From contig JABYQU010000036.1 in assembly GCA_022264855.1 (NCBI GenBank), forward strand, positions 62,001 through 126,000: a stretch of 64,000 bases of DNA. Reading direction: 5' to 3'. Each line of letters starts with the position of its first letter. Positions within the stretch are counted from its first letter, which is position 1. Made by a program: the position numbers and the translations under genes. The notes beneath the pieces were generated by a model that saw only the letters and a program-made list of their open reading frames with translations, was not told the DNA's origin and did no database searches. This DNA is from Lenzites betulinus (taxonomy: Eukaryota; Basidiomycota; Agaricomycetes; Polyporales; Polyporaceae). Of the stretch, positions 23,811 through 35,571 are shown in pieces.

Positions 23811-26800
23811 TCAGCCAAACCTACAGATCGCCCGGGCTTCCCACTCCTCCGCCGTCGCGGTCTCCTGCAACCTATCATGCGCCAGAGCCTTCATGCTAAG
23901 GACGAGGATCGGCTTGCACCGTGCCGCTCCGTTCCTATTGATCACGCTCGCCCTGGTCATAGCAATCTCCCCAATGGTATACGTCGTCCGATCGCCTTCA
24001 CCGTCGGCGACGAACACGACGCCGCACCTCGCCCATCCGCACGCGGGACTCCCTTCCTCCAGCCCGCAGGCAAATAGGAACGTGTCGAGGGAGCTGACGT
24101 TGTTCCCGGTCGGGATGGCGTCCTTCGATGCCGCGCGCCAGGCAGGTCGCGGCGCGGGGAGCCAGTTGTTGAGGTAGACGATACAGTCCTCCAGGAATTC
24201 TTTGATAGTGAGGGACGGTGCGGTCGGAGGCTGGACATCCTTGGTGTCGCCGCCAACGTCATGCGAGAGAGGCGCGCTCGTAGTCGGATGACCTTTAGCA
24301 GCACCCTCGGAGACTGCCTTGAGAAGCGGCCCTGGGGTCGCCGATTGGGTGTCAGAGGGAATGTCGGGGTTGCGGTGAGGCATGTCGTTCGCGTCGTCTG
24401 GTGGAGGGGAAGACGACGGGGCCGCTTGCTTATGTCTATTTGAAGGACCGGGAAGAGAAGGCTCTTTGTGCGGTTGTTGGGGGGAAGGCGACAAAGGCCT
24501 CACCATGGAAGGACCTGCGAGTGGCACCGAAGACGACGCCACGTTTGTCACAGATTCCAAACGCAGTATTGCGGGCCTATGACCCTGGCCAACGGGCGTT
24601 ATTGCCGCTGCCGACGTCGAGAGAACACCTTGGTTCCTATCATTCTCTTGGTCTGCGTTTGGCGCAACACGCCGTGCTGTGGATGCCCCTTCTACACGCG
24701 CCTTCTTCGTCGGGCTCCGCGTACCGATTCTGGCGTCGATCGTCTCCAGGCGCTCCACCCACATATCCGTGACCCGTCGCCGCTTTGCCGGGCACCGTAC
24801 ACCTGGAGACGGGGGATCGTCCGGACGGAATACCGCGCGCGCCCAGTCGTGTTCCGCCTTGCCGTGGCGGTCACGCCCCACAGCAACTCGAGCGACTTCT
24901 TGGAACTCGGGCAGTGGCATGCCGTCGATCCAAGGACGATCAGAGGGTCGATATATTTTGCCTATGCGCGGGAAGCGTAGTTCGTAGACCTGTGTGGAAG
25001 CTTAATGGACATTTCATAGACAGAATTAAAGGAGTGTATCATACACGGGCTCCCGGGGATTTGGTGAATCCTGCACCGTAGAGCTCGGCGAGGACGGGCC
25101 GTCGAAGGAGGACGGTAGGCGGGGAAAGTCCAGGACGGAGTTTGCAAGTATACGGCAGGCCTGCGCCAGTCTGCTTCTCGCGTTGAGCTGGGTTTACTGC
25201 GCGTGGTAAAGACGAAACATACTGTATGACCATACGCTGCAGGGTCAGAATTTTTGATTGTGAAAATCATCTCTTCCAATTGTGCACGATCGAGCCCGTA
25301 TGACGAGGTGAAGATTATCTCGAAGTGTGGCAGACGAGTGGGCTAATCGACATGAGGTTCGTCACAATGGCGGTTGAGGAGGAAAGGGGCTCACATATTC
25401 CTTCAGGTCATCCGCGTTGGACAGTGCGCCAAAGTAAAAGGTTGTATATGCGGTAGGAGGGACTAGCATCCATTAGTTCAAGTCGCTCGCGCCACCGACA
25501 GGCAACGCTCACCTCTCAGCTCCCTTGCTCGATCTTTCTCCCATGACGCGCCCAGAAGGACAAGGTCCACAGTATCACCGTGTCCAGGAATGTAGTCTTG
25601 CTTCAACTTGATACTTCCCATGGTCAGCATCTTTCACTAGGCTTTGGTTTGATAAGGCGTACTTTGACCCACGGCAGTCGTCTCTCCGCATACGTAGCCA
25701 GGTCTGCCTTGATTACTACACCCTCTTGGTGGTCCGCAACAGCACTGGCGAAGGCCCTCCGCAACGTCTCCTCCGCGTCCGCACGGCTTGTGTCGATGCA
25801 TGTCCGCTCTGCGAGCATTGCATATCCGGGCTTGGCATGCACAACCTGCTCTAGGATCTTGCGGCGCTCGCCATATGGCTGTGAGAGGAGAGAGTCGTTA
25901 TCAATGAGCAGCACATCGAAGAAGACGAGGGCGAGGTGTCGTGAGCCGCCATCTGATCCGTTGGAAACGAGAGAGCACTGTGTGTCCCTATGCCGTCCAG
26001 CCAATCAGCATATATGCGGTAAATCCTTGCTGCAAAGAGTCGTACATGTCTTCCAGTTGAGTAGATAATAGGTAGGGCGGCGGACTCCTGTGGCGCACGC
26101 CGATCGCAGTGCGGGCAATGAGACTCCGTATGCGCCAGAATTCTATTGTTTTTTCAGGATTTTTGTGAGCGGAAAGATTGATGACATTCCATACCGTCTA
26201 TGCGTTCAAGTGTATGCGAATACGCGACCATCTCTGCCTCGACGACAATACTCTCCTCGAAAGATGGTGTGCCGAAAAGGACTTCATCCTCCCCGTCACC
26301 GAGGGTTTCTGGATTTACGATTCCCAACGCGTCGTAAATGATCCTACAACGCTCTGTTAATTCGTGTTTAAGAAATGGTAAAGGTGCACCAACTCACGCG
26401 TGAATACCCGCCCTGTCCATCGTCGAATCTCTTCCGCTCTTGCTGAAGATGCGAATATGTGGACTACCGTTTTCGTCGAGCCACACATGGATTTGGGCGC
26501 GCTCTCCGTCGTACTTCGTTTCCATCCAGACCTTGTCCGCGCCCTGAAGAGTCCTGAGTGTATGCGCCGGCCCTTGCCCCTTAACACACTTCGGGATCTG
26601 CATTTTCGTCAGCATATATGCAGCCATACGATGTAGTTCAAATTCGTGTACCTGGATGGGGACTCCGACGGTGGGCTGAGGGAATCCCTCGCCATTGGCA
26701 AAACCCTCATACGCAAGCGTAGCCTCCTCTAGATTCGCTCGTGTCCTGAATATGAACGACAATCGACCGGACGGATCCCACGCATGCATTGCAGCCTCTT

Positions 26801-27613
26801 TCGGAAGCGTTGCGACAGCATTGCTCTTGTACTCGAGGAGAGCCGACGTGTAGTGCGATGCGTCCGGCGGTATGGGATATAACAGAGGTCGTAGATCCTT
26901 CAGAATGATTTGCGTGACTACTGCACCTTCCGACGGAGTCAGGGTGGCGTACAGCGCTGTAAGAATGGCGTCCTTGGAACGCTGGGTTGTGGGCGCGGAT
27001 ATTCGGGTAGCATCGGCGGAAAACGGACAAGTGCCCGCCAGCTCTGCAAGGAGCGCGTCCACTCGGGCCAGACTGATACTGCTCGTGTAGACCTGTGCGC
27101 ACTCGTTAGTGACGCTCCGCATAACTCAACAAGTTCTACTAACGGTCGAGCTGCCAGCCATAACCGTCGCGACTTCATTGCCAAGACACCCGAGCGCATC
27201 TCCGCCTTTCCAGTTCTTTAGCCGGTGGCCTCTTCCCTTCGGTGCGCTTGAGACCCCGAGTATCTTCGTAACGCACTGCGCCAGGCGCGGCTCCTGCATC
27301 CCATACTTACGCCGGATGTCTTCTTCCGGGAACAGCATACGGAAGATCATTGCGGTCCCACCGGCAGGTAGCGAGTATCGCTCCTGTAGCGCGCCGGCCC
27401 ATCGCTTGAAGGTCTTGTATGCAGTGTTATCAACATAGCGCGTAAATCTGGGCTGTTTCTCAGTCGCCCTATGCGGTTTGACCGCGGCAATCGCCTGGAC
27501 AAGCTCCACAAAACTAGAATGGTGGGAGAGGTTAGGTACTCCTATACAGTAAGAGGATGTGATGAGACTCACAAAGAAAAAGGAACCTCGTTTCCCTTCG
27601 CGGGAGTGGACAT
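23811..27613 (-). CDS. ATP-dependent DNA ligase with fungal C-terminal extension
   Basis: Starts at ATG 27613 (MSTPAKGNEVPFSF). A short exon to 27573 joins 27513-27144, then 27092-26398, about 26343-26195, several small exons to about 25060, and a large last exon 24989-23811. The N-terminal domain contains TAYKTFKRWAGALQERYSLP. The adenylation motif METKYDGERAQIHVW carries the nucleotidyl-lysine of KxDG, followed by IRIFSKSGRDST, ALVFFDVLLID and EGVVIKADLATYAERRLPW with VDLVLLGASWEKDRARELR (nucleotidyltransferase end and OB fold). The last exon (393 codons with stop) has FPRIGKIYRPSDRPWIDG, a long Pro/Ser-rich stretch with KKARVEG, and a final domain ending AEEWEARAICRFG. I see no BRCT repeats, so this is not a standard LIG4. 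The joint near 25.98-26.08 kb is the least certain splice. Confidence 0.88.
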
Positions 27614-28022
27614 CGAGCGCTACAGATACAAATGCAGTAACAAAAGAGACTTTGATGTTACGGGCCGTGGAGGAAATTATGTACAATACTGTAGCGCTCC
27701 CAAGGTGTGAAGCAGTTGAGGATTATGTGCGGTGCCCGGCCTATGAAGGCAATAGTTTAAAGGACATCGGGCGAGAGTCAGGCGGTGGTGGCGAGTGTAA
27801 AGAGACATATATCCGGACAAGACGCGACCGCATTCTGTGACATCACAGTCACGGAGCGTCGACGCGTCTCGGTCACCTGCCCGCGAAGAAGAGGCGAAGA
27901 AATCGACGCAAGCGAATCTAGTGTGATATCCACATGTTTAGGTCGTGAGGCTATCAGTAGCAATTACAGCTAGACTACAGTGAAGATGGCATAGGTTGGA
28001 AGAGGAAGCATGTCCAAAGAAA
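27614..28022. other. DNA ligase promoter / pirin 3' region
   Basis: Spacer of 409 bases between two minus-strand genes. No gene seen. Confidence 0.5.
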
Positions 28023-28931
28023 TCACTCCATGTCGAAGAGCAACACCTCGGTCACCGTCTCCCCTGCGTTCTCTACCGAAAGCTCCTCTCCAGGTGCGGC
28101 CATTATGTATGCACCATCTCCTTCCCGAAGATCGAGTGAACTGCCATCTGCCGCGGTGATGCGCACACGCCCCCCATTCGCCTCCTTCGGGTTGTATCCA
28201 GACGTCTGCACGACATGAATGTACCCCTTGCGCTGTGCGGCGCCGGCCTGGAAGGTATGCGCCAGAGCTTTGCCGGGTGATAGCAAAGTCGCGAAGAGGT
28301 CAAGGGGGGAGTGAACTGGCGCGGGCCCCGACGCCTCGCGTTTCTCCTCGACTCCGGGGGCACCAGACGGCGCGACGACATGCGCCCACTGATCCTTCTT
28401 CGCTGCGTCGTCGAAATGGCGAGTGAAGTACTTGGGAGAAAGACCCCTTGTCGAAGGGACACTCCAAATTTGCAGGAAGTGCACTTGTTCGTTGCCGTAG
28501 CTGTGTTCACTGTGGCGGATACCGGTGCCTGCGGAGGTCATCTGGAGATCGCCCCGCTTCATGATCTCGACGTTGCCCATCGAGTCACGGCTGTGATGAA
28601 GTGCATACATATTAAGAAACGTCATAATGCTAATTTTTCGGGAGGGAGCGTACTGTTCAAGTGCACCTCTGACGATGTACGAGAAGATCTCGAACTCGCG
28701 ATGAGCGTGCGTGCCGAACCCGGTCTTGGGTTCAACGCGGTCTTCATTGATGACCCGCAGTGGCCCAAAGTGCTCGTGCTCCGAGTCATTATAGCTGGAT
28801 ACAGGGTTAGTTATATAGCGCGATGCGATGTGCTTGCTAGCCTACCTTGCGAAGCTGAAGGTGTGGAAAGTCTTGAGCCAGCCGTGATCAGCATTGCCAC
28901 GCTCATCGCTGCGACGGATAGCGAATTTCAT
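28023..28931 (-). CDS. Pirin-family cupin protein
   Basis: Three exons, 28931-28846, 28794-28654 and 28590-28023, give 264 aa. Pirins are iron-binding bicupins reported as transcription cofactors or as quercetinase-like dioxygenases. Family motifs seen are DHGWLKTFHTFSFASY (about residues 15-30), FGPLRVINED, GFGTHAHREFEIFSYIVRG, and GDLQMTSAGTGIRHSEH. From alignment to known pirins, the metal ligands should be His58, His60, His102 and Glu104, all present. The C-terminal cupin follows (GYIHVVQTSG; GDGAYIMAAPGEELSVEN). The start MKFAIRRSDERGNAD is upstream of the Met used by the longest uninterrupted frame, which begins inside intron 2. Upstream codons without an ATG read like a mitochondrial presequence, but no start supports that. 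Confidence 0.93.
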
Positions 28932-29416
28932 TGCTGCAGAGGATGTAGAGGAGAAGGATCTGGTGGCGGTGGGTTGAGAGGTGCGCAAAGAGTTCAGAGC
29001 GGCAACTTTAAGTAGGGCAGACAGATTGTTGAGTGACTGGAGGTGGCTGTTGGTTGTGAACTGTTGGATGAGAGGATGAGGATGTTCCTCGCATCCTTCC
29101 CCCTCTTATATACCATTCCAGACGCAAAACTGCATCATGTATGAATAATCAACCGTCGCATGTCGAGCAGGATCTGACGAAGGAGGAGGCAGATGAGCAG
29201 TCACTAGTCATGATTTCCCTTTGGAGGGTGGACGATACCCACGAGCTTGACGAAGCGGGATGACGCGCCTCGCTTATCTAAGCGAAATTCCCCTAAACGC
29301 CGTACGTTTACGCGCGCCTCAAGCGCGCCTCACCATTTTCGGTGCTCGATCCTGCACGCTCGGCGGGCTCTTCATACCTCCTACACAAACCACCCTTCTG
29401 CTGACTGCGACGCACG
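28932..29416. promoter_or_regulatory. Divergent promoter region, pirin / RSA4
   Basis: 485 bases between the two divergent start codons. It contains a minus-strand TATA-like sequence at 29106-29112 and no other gene. Confidence 0.6.
29106..29112 (-). promoter_or_regulatory. TATA-like box for pirin gene
   Basis: TATATAA on the minus strand, about 175 bases upstream of the pirin ATG, in a fitting position if the 5' UTR is about 140 bases. Confidence 0.45.
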
Positions 29417-32016
29417 ATGGCCACCCTCTTACCGCCCCCGAAAAGACAGAAGGTCTACCACGGTGTACCCGCGCCAGAGCCAGAGCTCCCGCAGCCTTCG
29501 CCCCATGTCGTTGTACAGTTTGTCAGTGAGGAGGACGGGCAGTCACTCGCGCCCCCCGTAAATCTCCCCGCGAACGTCTCGCGCGAGGGCCTAGAGGCCA
29601 TCGTAAACAAGCTGAACACAAAAGTGCGTTCTTTGCCGCGGAAGGATGCGATCTGCTCTCATTGCTGAAAGACTGGTGTAATAGGATGAAGACCCCGTGC
29701 CGTTTTCGTTCCACATATCCCTACCGGCGGACGCAACAACGCCTGGGGCACCTACGCGAGTTGCGATCTCAAAATCTATCGAACAGGATGTCCTATCACA
29801 CCCCTCGCACGCATTCACGCCTGAGGACGTCTTCGTGATCCATTGCGCGCCGCAAGCAGTCTTCAAAGTCCGGCCCGCAACACGATGTTCGTCCACACTG
29901 TCCGGGCACACTTCGCCCATCCTCTGCGCCTCTTTCTCCCCAACAGGAAACCTTCTCGCAACAGGGTCCGGCGACTGTAATGCGCGGTTGTGGGACCTTT
30001 TCACGGAGACCCCGTCGCATGTTCTCTCGGGGCACAAAGGCTGGGTACTCTGTGTCGAGTGGGAAGCAATGGAGCGGACGCTCGCTACGGGCGGACATGA
30101 TGGGCATGTGAGTACGATGTTCAGCCTGCGGTCAATGGAAAATGTATTGTCGCAGACATTATGAGGCCGCGGCCTATATCTGCACCTCAGACAGGCTCAA
30201 GAAGTTACCATGCGATTGCGCAGCTGTGTTGTACGACGAGATTGCACTTCTCCAGTCCCCCGTTTATGTTCAGGGTCTTCAATTGATTGCTGAGACGCGA
30301 TCGAACCTGCGCAGGTTCGACTATGGGCTCCCAAGACTGGCAAGCCAATCGGTGATGCCCTCAAGGGCCACACAAAATGGGTGACATCCCTCTCCTGGGA
30401 GCCAATACATTTGTGAGAGTCTCTATAGTATGTTAAACTCCACGACGGCACCTAACGTGGCGTAGGAATCCTTCCGCTCCACGACTCGCTTCTTCATCGA
30501 AGGATGGCACCGTTCGCGTATGGTCAACACTAACCAGGAGATGCGAGTACACCCTCGGCGGTCACACTGCCAGTGTGAATGTCGTTCGATGGGGTGGCGG
30601 CGGTATTGACGGAAAAGGGGTGCTCTACACTGCGTCCAGCGACCGGACAGTCCGGGTATGGGATGCCGCTCAGGTGGGTGTCGGTTCTCCGTGCGCCTCT
30701 ATGTCCACACATCCCACACTAACGGTGTCGGTCGTTTTGCCTGTGTAGGGAAGGCTGCTACACACACTAAAGGATCACGCCCATTGGGTCACAACGCTCA
30801 CACTAAACACCGACTTCGTGCTGCGCACCGGGCCATTCGATCACTTGGGCAAGAAGACAACTTCCGATAGCGAAGGTGCGTCCTTCTCCCGTTTGCGCCT
30901 CGCGACGCCTGGGAACGGGCGGGTCAGTCCCACACCGGCACTCCCGCCACAGCGCAATGATGCGACCTTCCATCCACCTTCCACGGAAGGAGAGGAGTAA
31001 TGCAATCGACGAGCCATTGCCCTCGCACGCGTGTGCGACTCCGACCAAAGAAGCAAACAAGCGAGCTGACTTCCCCGCAGCACAATCCCTCGCGCTCAAG
31101 CGCTACAACGCGCTCGTCGCGAGCGCAGGCGAGTTGCTCATCACCGGCTCGGACGACCACACCCTCTTCCTGTGGTCGCTCTTTCCCTCGCGCACGGCAT
31201 CCACCGACGCCTCTACAGCTGCCGTGGAGCGCGGCGGGAAACTCAAACCGCTCGCGCGCCTGACGGGACACCAGCGGCAGGTCGCGCACGTCGCGTTCAG
31301 CCCAGACGGGCGCTGGGCGGCGAGCGCAGCGTGGGACAACAGCGTGCGCGTGTGGGACGGGCGCACGGGCAAGTTCGTCGCGACCCTCCGGGGGCACGTC
31401 GCAGCGGTGTACCGACTTGCGTGGAGCGCGGACTCGAGGCAGCTTGTGAGCGCGAGCAAGGATAGTACAGTGAAGGTGAGCGTCCGCTTGCATACATTGT
31501 CCGTTTACCTCGGCATGCGTGGGATGGCGGGAGGGCGGAACGAATCTTTCCTTGTCTGTGTTTTGGCGTGATGTCACCGGGGGGAACATTGCATGCCGCT
31601 GGTGACGTCGTGCATTGGATTCGTTCTATCTCGAGCGCAAAATCCTCTTGCCCGCCTGTAACCGCGATCAAGTCGTGCGCGCACATCATTGTTCTTTTCT
31701 CGTCGCGCGCCCTCCCACCGCTTCTCAATTCCGCCTGTCTCCGTGATCACTCATGACGCCAGGGAAGACATTCTAACTACTCCACCTGGACCAGATTTGG
31801 GACCTAAAAACGTACAAGATCAAAACGGACCTCCCCGGGCACACCGACGAGGTGTATTGCGTCGACTACGTCGCGGACAAGCTCGTCAGCGGCGGACGCG
31901 ACCGCACGGTGAAGATGTGAGTGCTCCCCCGGTCCCCTTCGCGCTCCGCACTCGCCATGTCTACCATAAGATCGCTTTGATGCTGACTGGCCACCGTTGA
32001 CAGATGGAAGAACTGA
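29417..32016 (+). CDS. RSA4: Notchless/Rsa4 WD40 ribosome-assembly factor
   Basis: Eight exons (29417-29623, 29685-30107, 30315-30412, 30466-30673, 30749-30875, 31081-31475, 31795-31916, 32004-32016) give 530 aa, about the family size. The N-terminal NLE domain (HVVVQFVSEEDG through SFHISLP) is the part that in yeast docks on the Rea1/Mdn1 MIDAS domain during release of assembly factors from pre-60S particles in the nucleus. A WD40 propeller follows: LSGHTSPILCASFSPTGNLL, LSGHKGWVLCVEW, LKGHTKWVTSLSWEP, LGGHTASVNVVRW, LKDHAHWVTTLTL, LTGHQRQVAHVAFSPDGRWA, LRGHVAAVYRLAWSADSRQL and LPGHTDEVYCVDYVADKLVS. The last exon is 13 nt and completes TVKIWKN, the typical end. Confidence 0.95.
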
Positions 32017-35000
32017 TATGTGGCTGTTGTAATTCCAACTGTATTGCTACATGTTCTGCGGCCATATCACACTATCACGCCATGTATCATCCTTGGAAGG
32101 GCGCATCCGCGCGCCACGAACATCTTCCCGCAGTGCGCAATGTCCGCCCATATATGAAGTGTGCCATCACGTCCAATCATACGAGGCGGAAGCATCTACT
32201 ACTGGACAAGCTTCAGCGGGACGTAGCGCTGGGAGGCTGAATCCAAGCCAAAGCTAAACTCGCCGGTGGCGCGCTGCGATGATCCCGCCAGGCTACGGAC
32301 GGCTACGGACCAATCTTCGCTAACGTCCTCGTCCAATGGCTTTCCGCCGCTATATTGACGTTCAATAGCGCGTGTGCGGTGTTCGGCGACGCCGGACGCT
32401 TGCGATCTGGGGATGTGGGGATGTGGGGATGTGGAGGATCCTGTGCGTCGCACACTCCGCTACACCGGTCGCCGAACGGTGACCGAAGCTGCCAACAGAA
32501 ATTCTAACGGAGGCATTTTCTGACAGCTCGGGGCCATGACAATGATGCATGATGTGTGGTACCCGGCACCCCCAACATTCCAGGACGTACTTCAGAGGCC
32601 AGCTAGTCTCTCGAGTGCGCATGTTTCGGGACGATATGCTCTGCGAAATTGGGGCAAGTGTGTTCCTCGTACAGCGTCCGCCAGTGCCTCATACCAGTGT
32701 CTTGTCGGATCTTCGGGGACGACGACGAATGCGCGCGTGCCCCATCACATATCAGGACTAGGTTCAGAAAGTGTGCATATCACCGGGGGGCCATGGACTT
32801 TCGGGCGACCTTATTCAAACTTCAAGCTTCAACGCAGCTCTGGGTCAGCTTAACGCTAGCCCTGTCCGGTCCCGTGGTTCACGCCGTGCGGGAGTCTGAT
32901 CAGAATGGATGCCTATACCACTTCATGACAGGCTTCTGCGTCGCATCTAGCCCTCAGTGGGCCTTGAACGTTTGAACAACCCCTTATGGTTACAGATTCA
33001 TGACATTGTCACCGTGCCCCGCGGAGTGGGTGCGTACTTTCTCGGAGATGGGCCGTCCGCATGATATCGCATTCGCTGCTTACCGCCATACAGGGGGACT
33101 CAGGCACATCTGCGGTTCTAACTTCTGAGTCCAGGACCGCATTCGTATTGGGGACGTCTGGTCTCGACGCCTTCCCCCGCTGGGGTCTCGGCGGTAGTCG
33201 GCAGTACGGCACGCACACGTCCGGACTCACAACACACCAGCCCCGCCCTGCAACGATTCGAGCTCGGGTAACAGCGAGAACACACTGGCTACCAGGCTAG
33301 AGTCTCGAAGAGCCTCCCGAGTCCCGCGATCGCCTGTCGCCCTGATATTCACTGAACACCTCTACGCTCAGGCCTCGGGCTTGATAACAGTTTACACACG
33401 TGTATGCAGAGAACCAGGATCAGGTACTGGTAGTCGCGAAGCCCGACACTAGACAGGTTCGATTTTCGACATCCGCAGGTACGTCCACTCGGCATTGGCA
33501 CCTGCTTCGAAGGCTTCTAAATAACTGCCCGAGTAGTAAACAGTGCACGTACAGCGACCATAACCATCTTGTACGCGCGATCGAGTCGCGGGGTTACATC
33601 CAGGGCTCAACAACACGGGCACGATAGTCGTCGGCCCCGCAAGTTTAATGGACAAGATTGGACACTGAATGGGATTCACGCACATCCGCGCAGGTACGTA
33701 AGGGGTGACCCAGAGGCCCTTCGCAGTTGCGTGATGCGGGCCTGCCTTCCTAGATAATCTCAGGTTAGTCAGAGGCCCAAAAACATTCGCAAGCACAGGA
33801 CCTGAAATGGGCCGCGCACGCCCTTGCGGTACTTGTGAAGACGACTTTGGATATGAATAACGAACCGGTGCGTGGATTTTGACTTCTGACCCCAGAGATG
33901 GAGATTTTGCTTGCGCGCCACGCCCATGTCCTACCACACGGCGACGCATGTCCATATGACAAGATGCCGCGCTGGTGCCAGAGCTGGTGACCGGTCCATC
34001 AACAGCCTAGCAACGCGTATGCGCACCTTAAAATTAACAATAAGTAAGACAGCACCCAGTAGCACGACCGGCTGATCGACCGTCGAGGCCAGGCACAACC
34101 ACTCGATATCCGAGCTCGTGCCAGGGTCATCTACGAGATCGGTATTACCTTGGGTCAACGGCAGGTCAAGGCTGCACCTCCGCAAAGTCCGCTCGGCGCG
34201 GGAGCGCTCGGGTGAGTGCCGTAAGTACCTATACCAGCACCAGTGATTAAGTTCGAACTTCGTTCCCTCAGAGCTTCGCACAGTGCCAGCAGCATAGATT
34301 GAGGGTTTCGTGTCCCGTGTGCACGAGCCCTATACACCGTGCACGATCTATGGTAACGTTTAAGTTACATCCCCTATAACAGCGCAGTGCGGTGCTGAAG
34401 ATTTCTGCGGCGCACGGGGATGTAGATGTGCGGGGTGAGGTGCGATGCCCGAGAGGAGTACAAGGCAGCGTCCCAGGATAGCAACGCCATCCGCATCCGC
34501 AGAACCCGGACGCTCAGAGAGGGCGGAAACCCCTGCGCCCAAAGGGGCGATTGGTCGGCGCCGCACAGGCTCTTTCACGTCTTCACGCGTTCCCCAAGAA
34601 CGTTCGGAGGTTCGCGATGCCCAGGGGTATACGGCAGAGGCTGGGACGGACATCAACGCCGGGCGCGGCAGGTGCTTCGTCGAGATGGCGTGGTGCGCCT
34701 TTCGCAGGCCGGGGGCTTCTACCAGGGAGTAGCGGGAACAGATTACGGGGGGCGTCGGGGGGGCGGTCGAACTATCAGCGGCACTCTCAAGGCATGCACG
34801 GACCCGCGGGGGGCGAGGCATGGCCGGCCAGGGACCTGGTTTCATGTGGAGAGACAGGTTCCGTCGGCGGTGACTGTCAGTGTCAGGACGGACGAGCGAC
34901 GTAGACAGCGGAGAGCGCGTGCATCGGGGGGCCTACAGAGCGGAGATAGCTCTAGGATGAAGCTCGGGGGGACATCCTGATTATCCTGTCTTGTGCTTAG

Positions 35001-35571
35001 CCGCTGGGGGATGGGAGGGTGGGAGCAGATGGAAGACCGAAGGGGGCGCGCTCACATGAGCAGGCCGGTTTCCAGGGAGGATCCGGAGGCAGTCTGTCGA
35101 GGATCACAGAATCAGCGAGCATGCCGTTACTGCAATAATTCCTCGCAGCCGCCGCTGCACCTCGTTATCCAGAGGTTTCGTGCGGATGGGGGCAGTCAGC
35201 TCTCAGTTGTCGGAGCGTTGCTGAAGGAGGTAGTACAAATGAGCGTCTATAGCCGAAATGCGGGGGTGTTCAGCCATATCGGGCGATCGGGGGATGCCGA
35301 GAGGTTGAGCGGACTTGAGGATCTCATCTCTCGATTCACCTCCAAGCGTGCGCCGGGCTGGAATGCAGGGCAGCGTTAGCCTCCAGCGCCCACCAGCTGC
35401 CATCATTTGCCAGAATAGAGTGAACCATGCGCGTTCGAAGGAACTTCCCCTCCTTCCTTTTCTCTCTTCTCCTTCCCCCGTAACTTGACCCTTTCCCCCC
35501 TCTCCTGCCGGCAGCCCCTCCTCCCCGTCTCCCACTGCAGCACGCAGTTCCCGCGTCCTCTGCAGGCCACG
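32017..35571. other. Intergenic, no supported gene
   Basis: About 3.5 kb. Open frames are short and their composition is not protein-like. It contains a small GGATGTGG tandem repeat near 32.41 kb. The last 120 bases are pyrimidine-rich and are the likely promoter and 5' UTR of the next gene. Confidence 0.45.
32407..32434 (+). repeat. GGGGATGTG tandem repeat
   Basis: Three adjacent copies of a 9-base GGGGATGTG-type unit. Confidence 0.8.
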
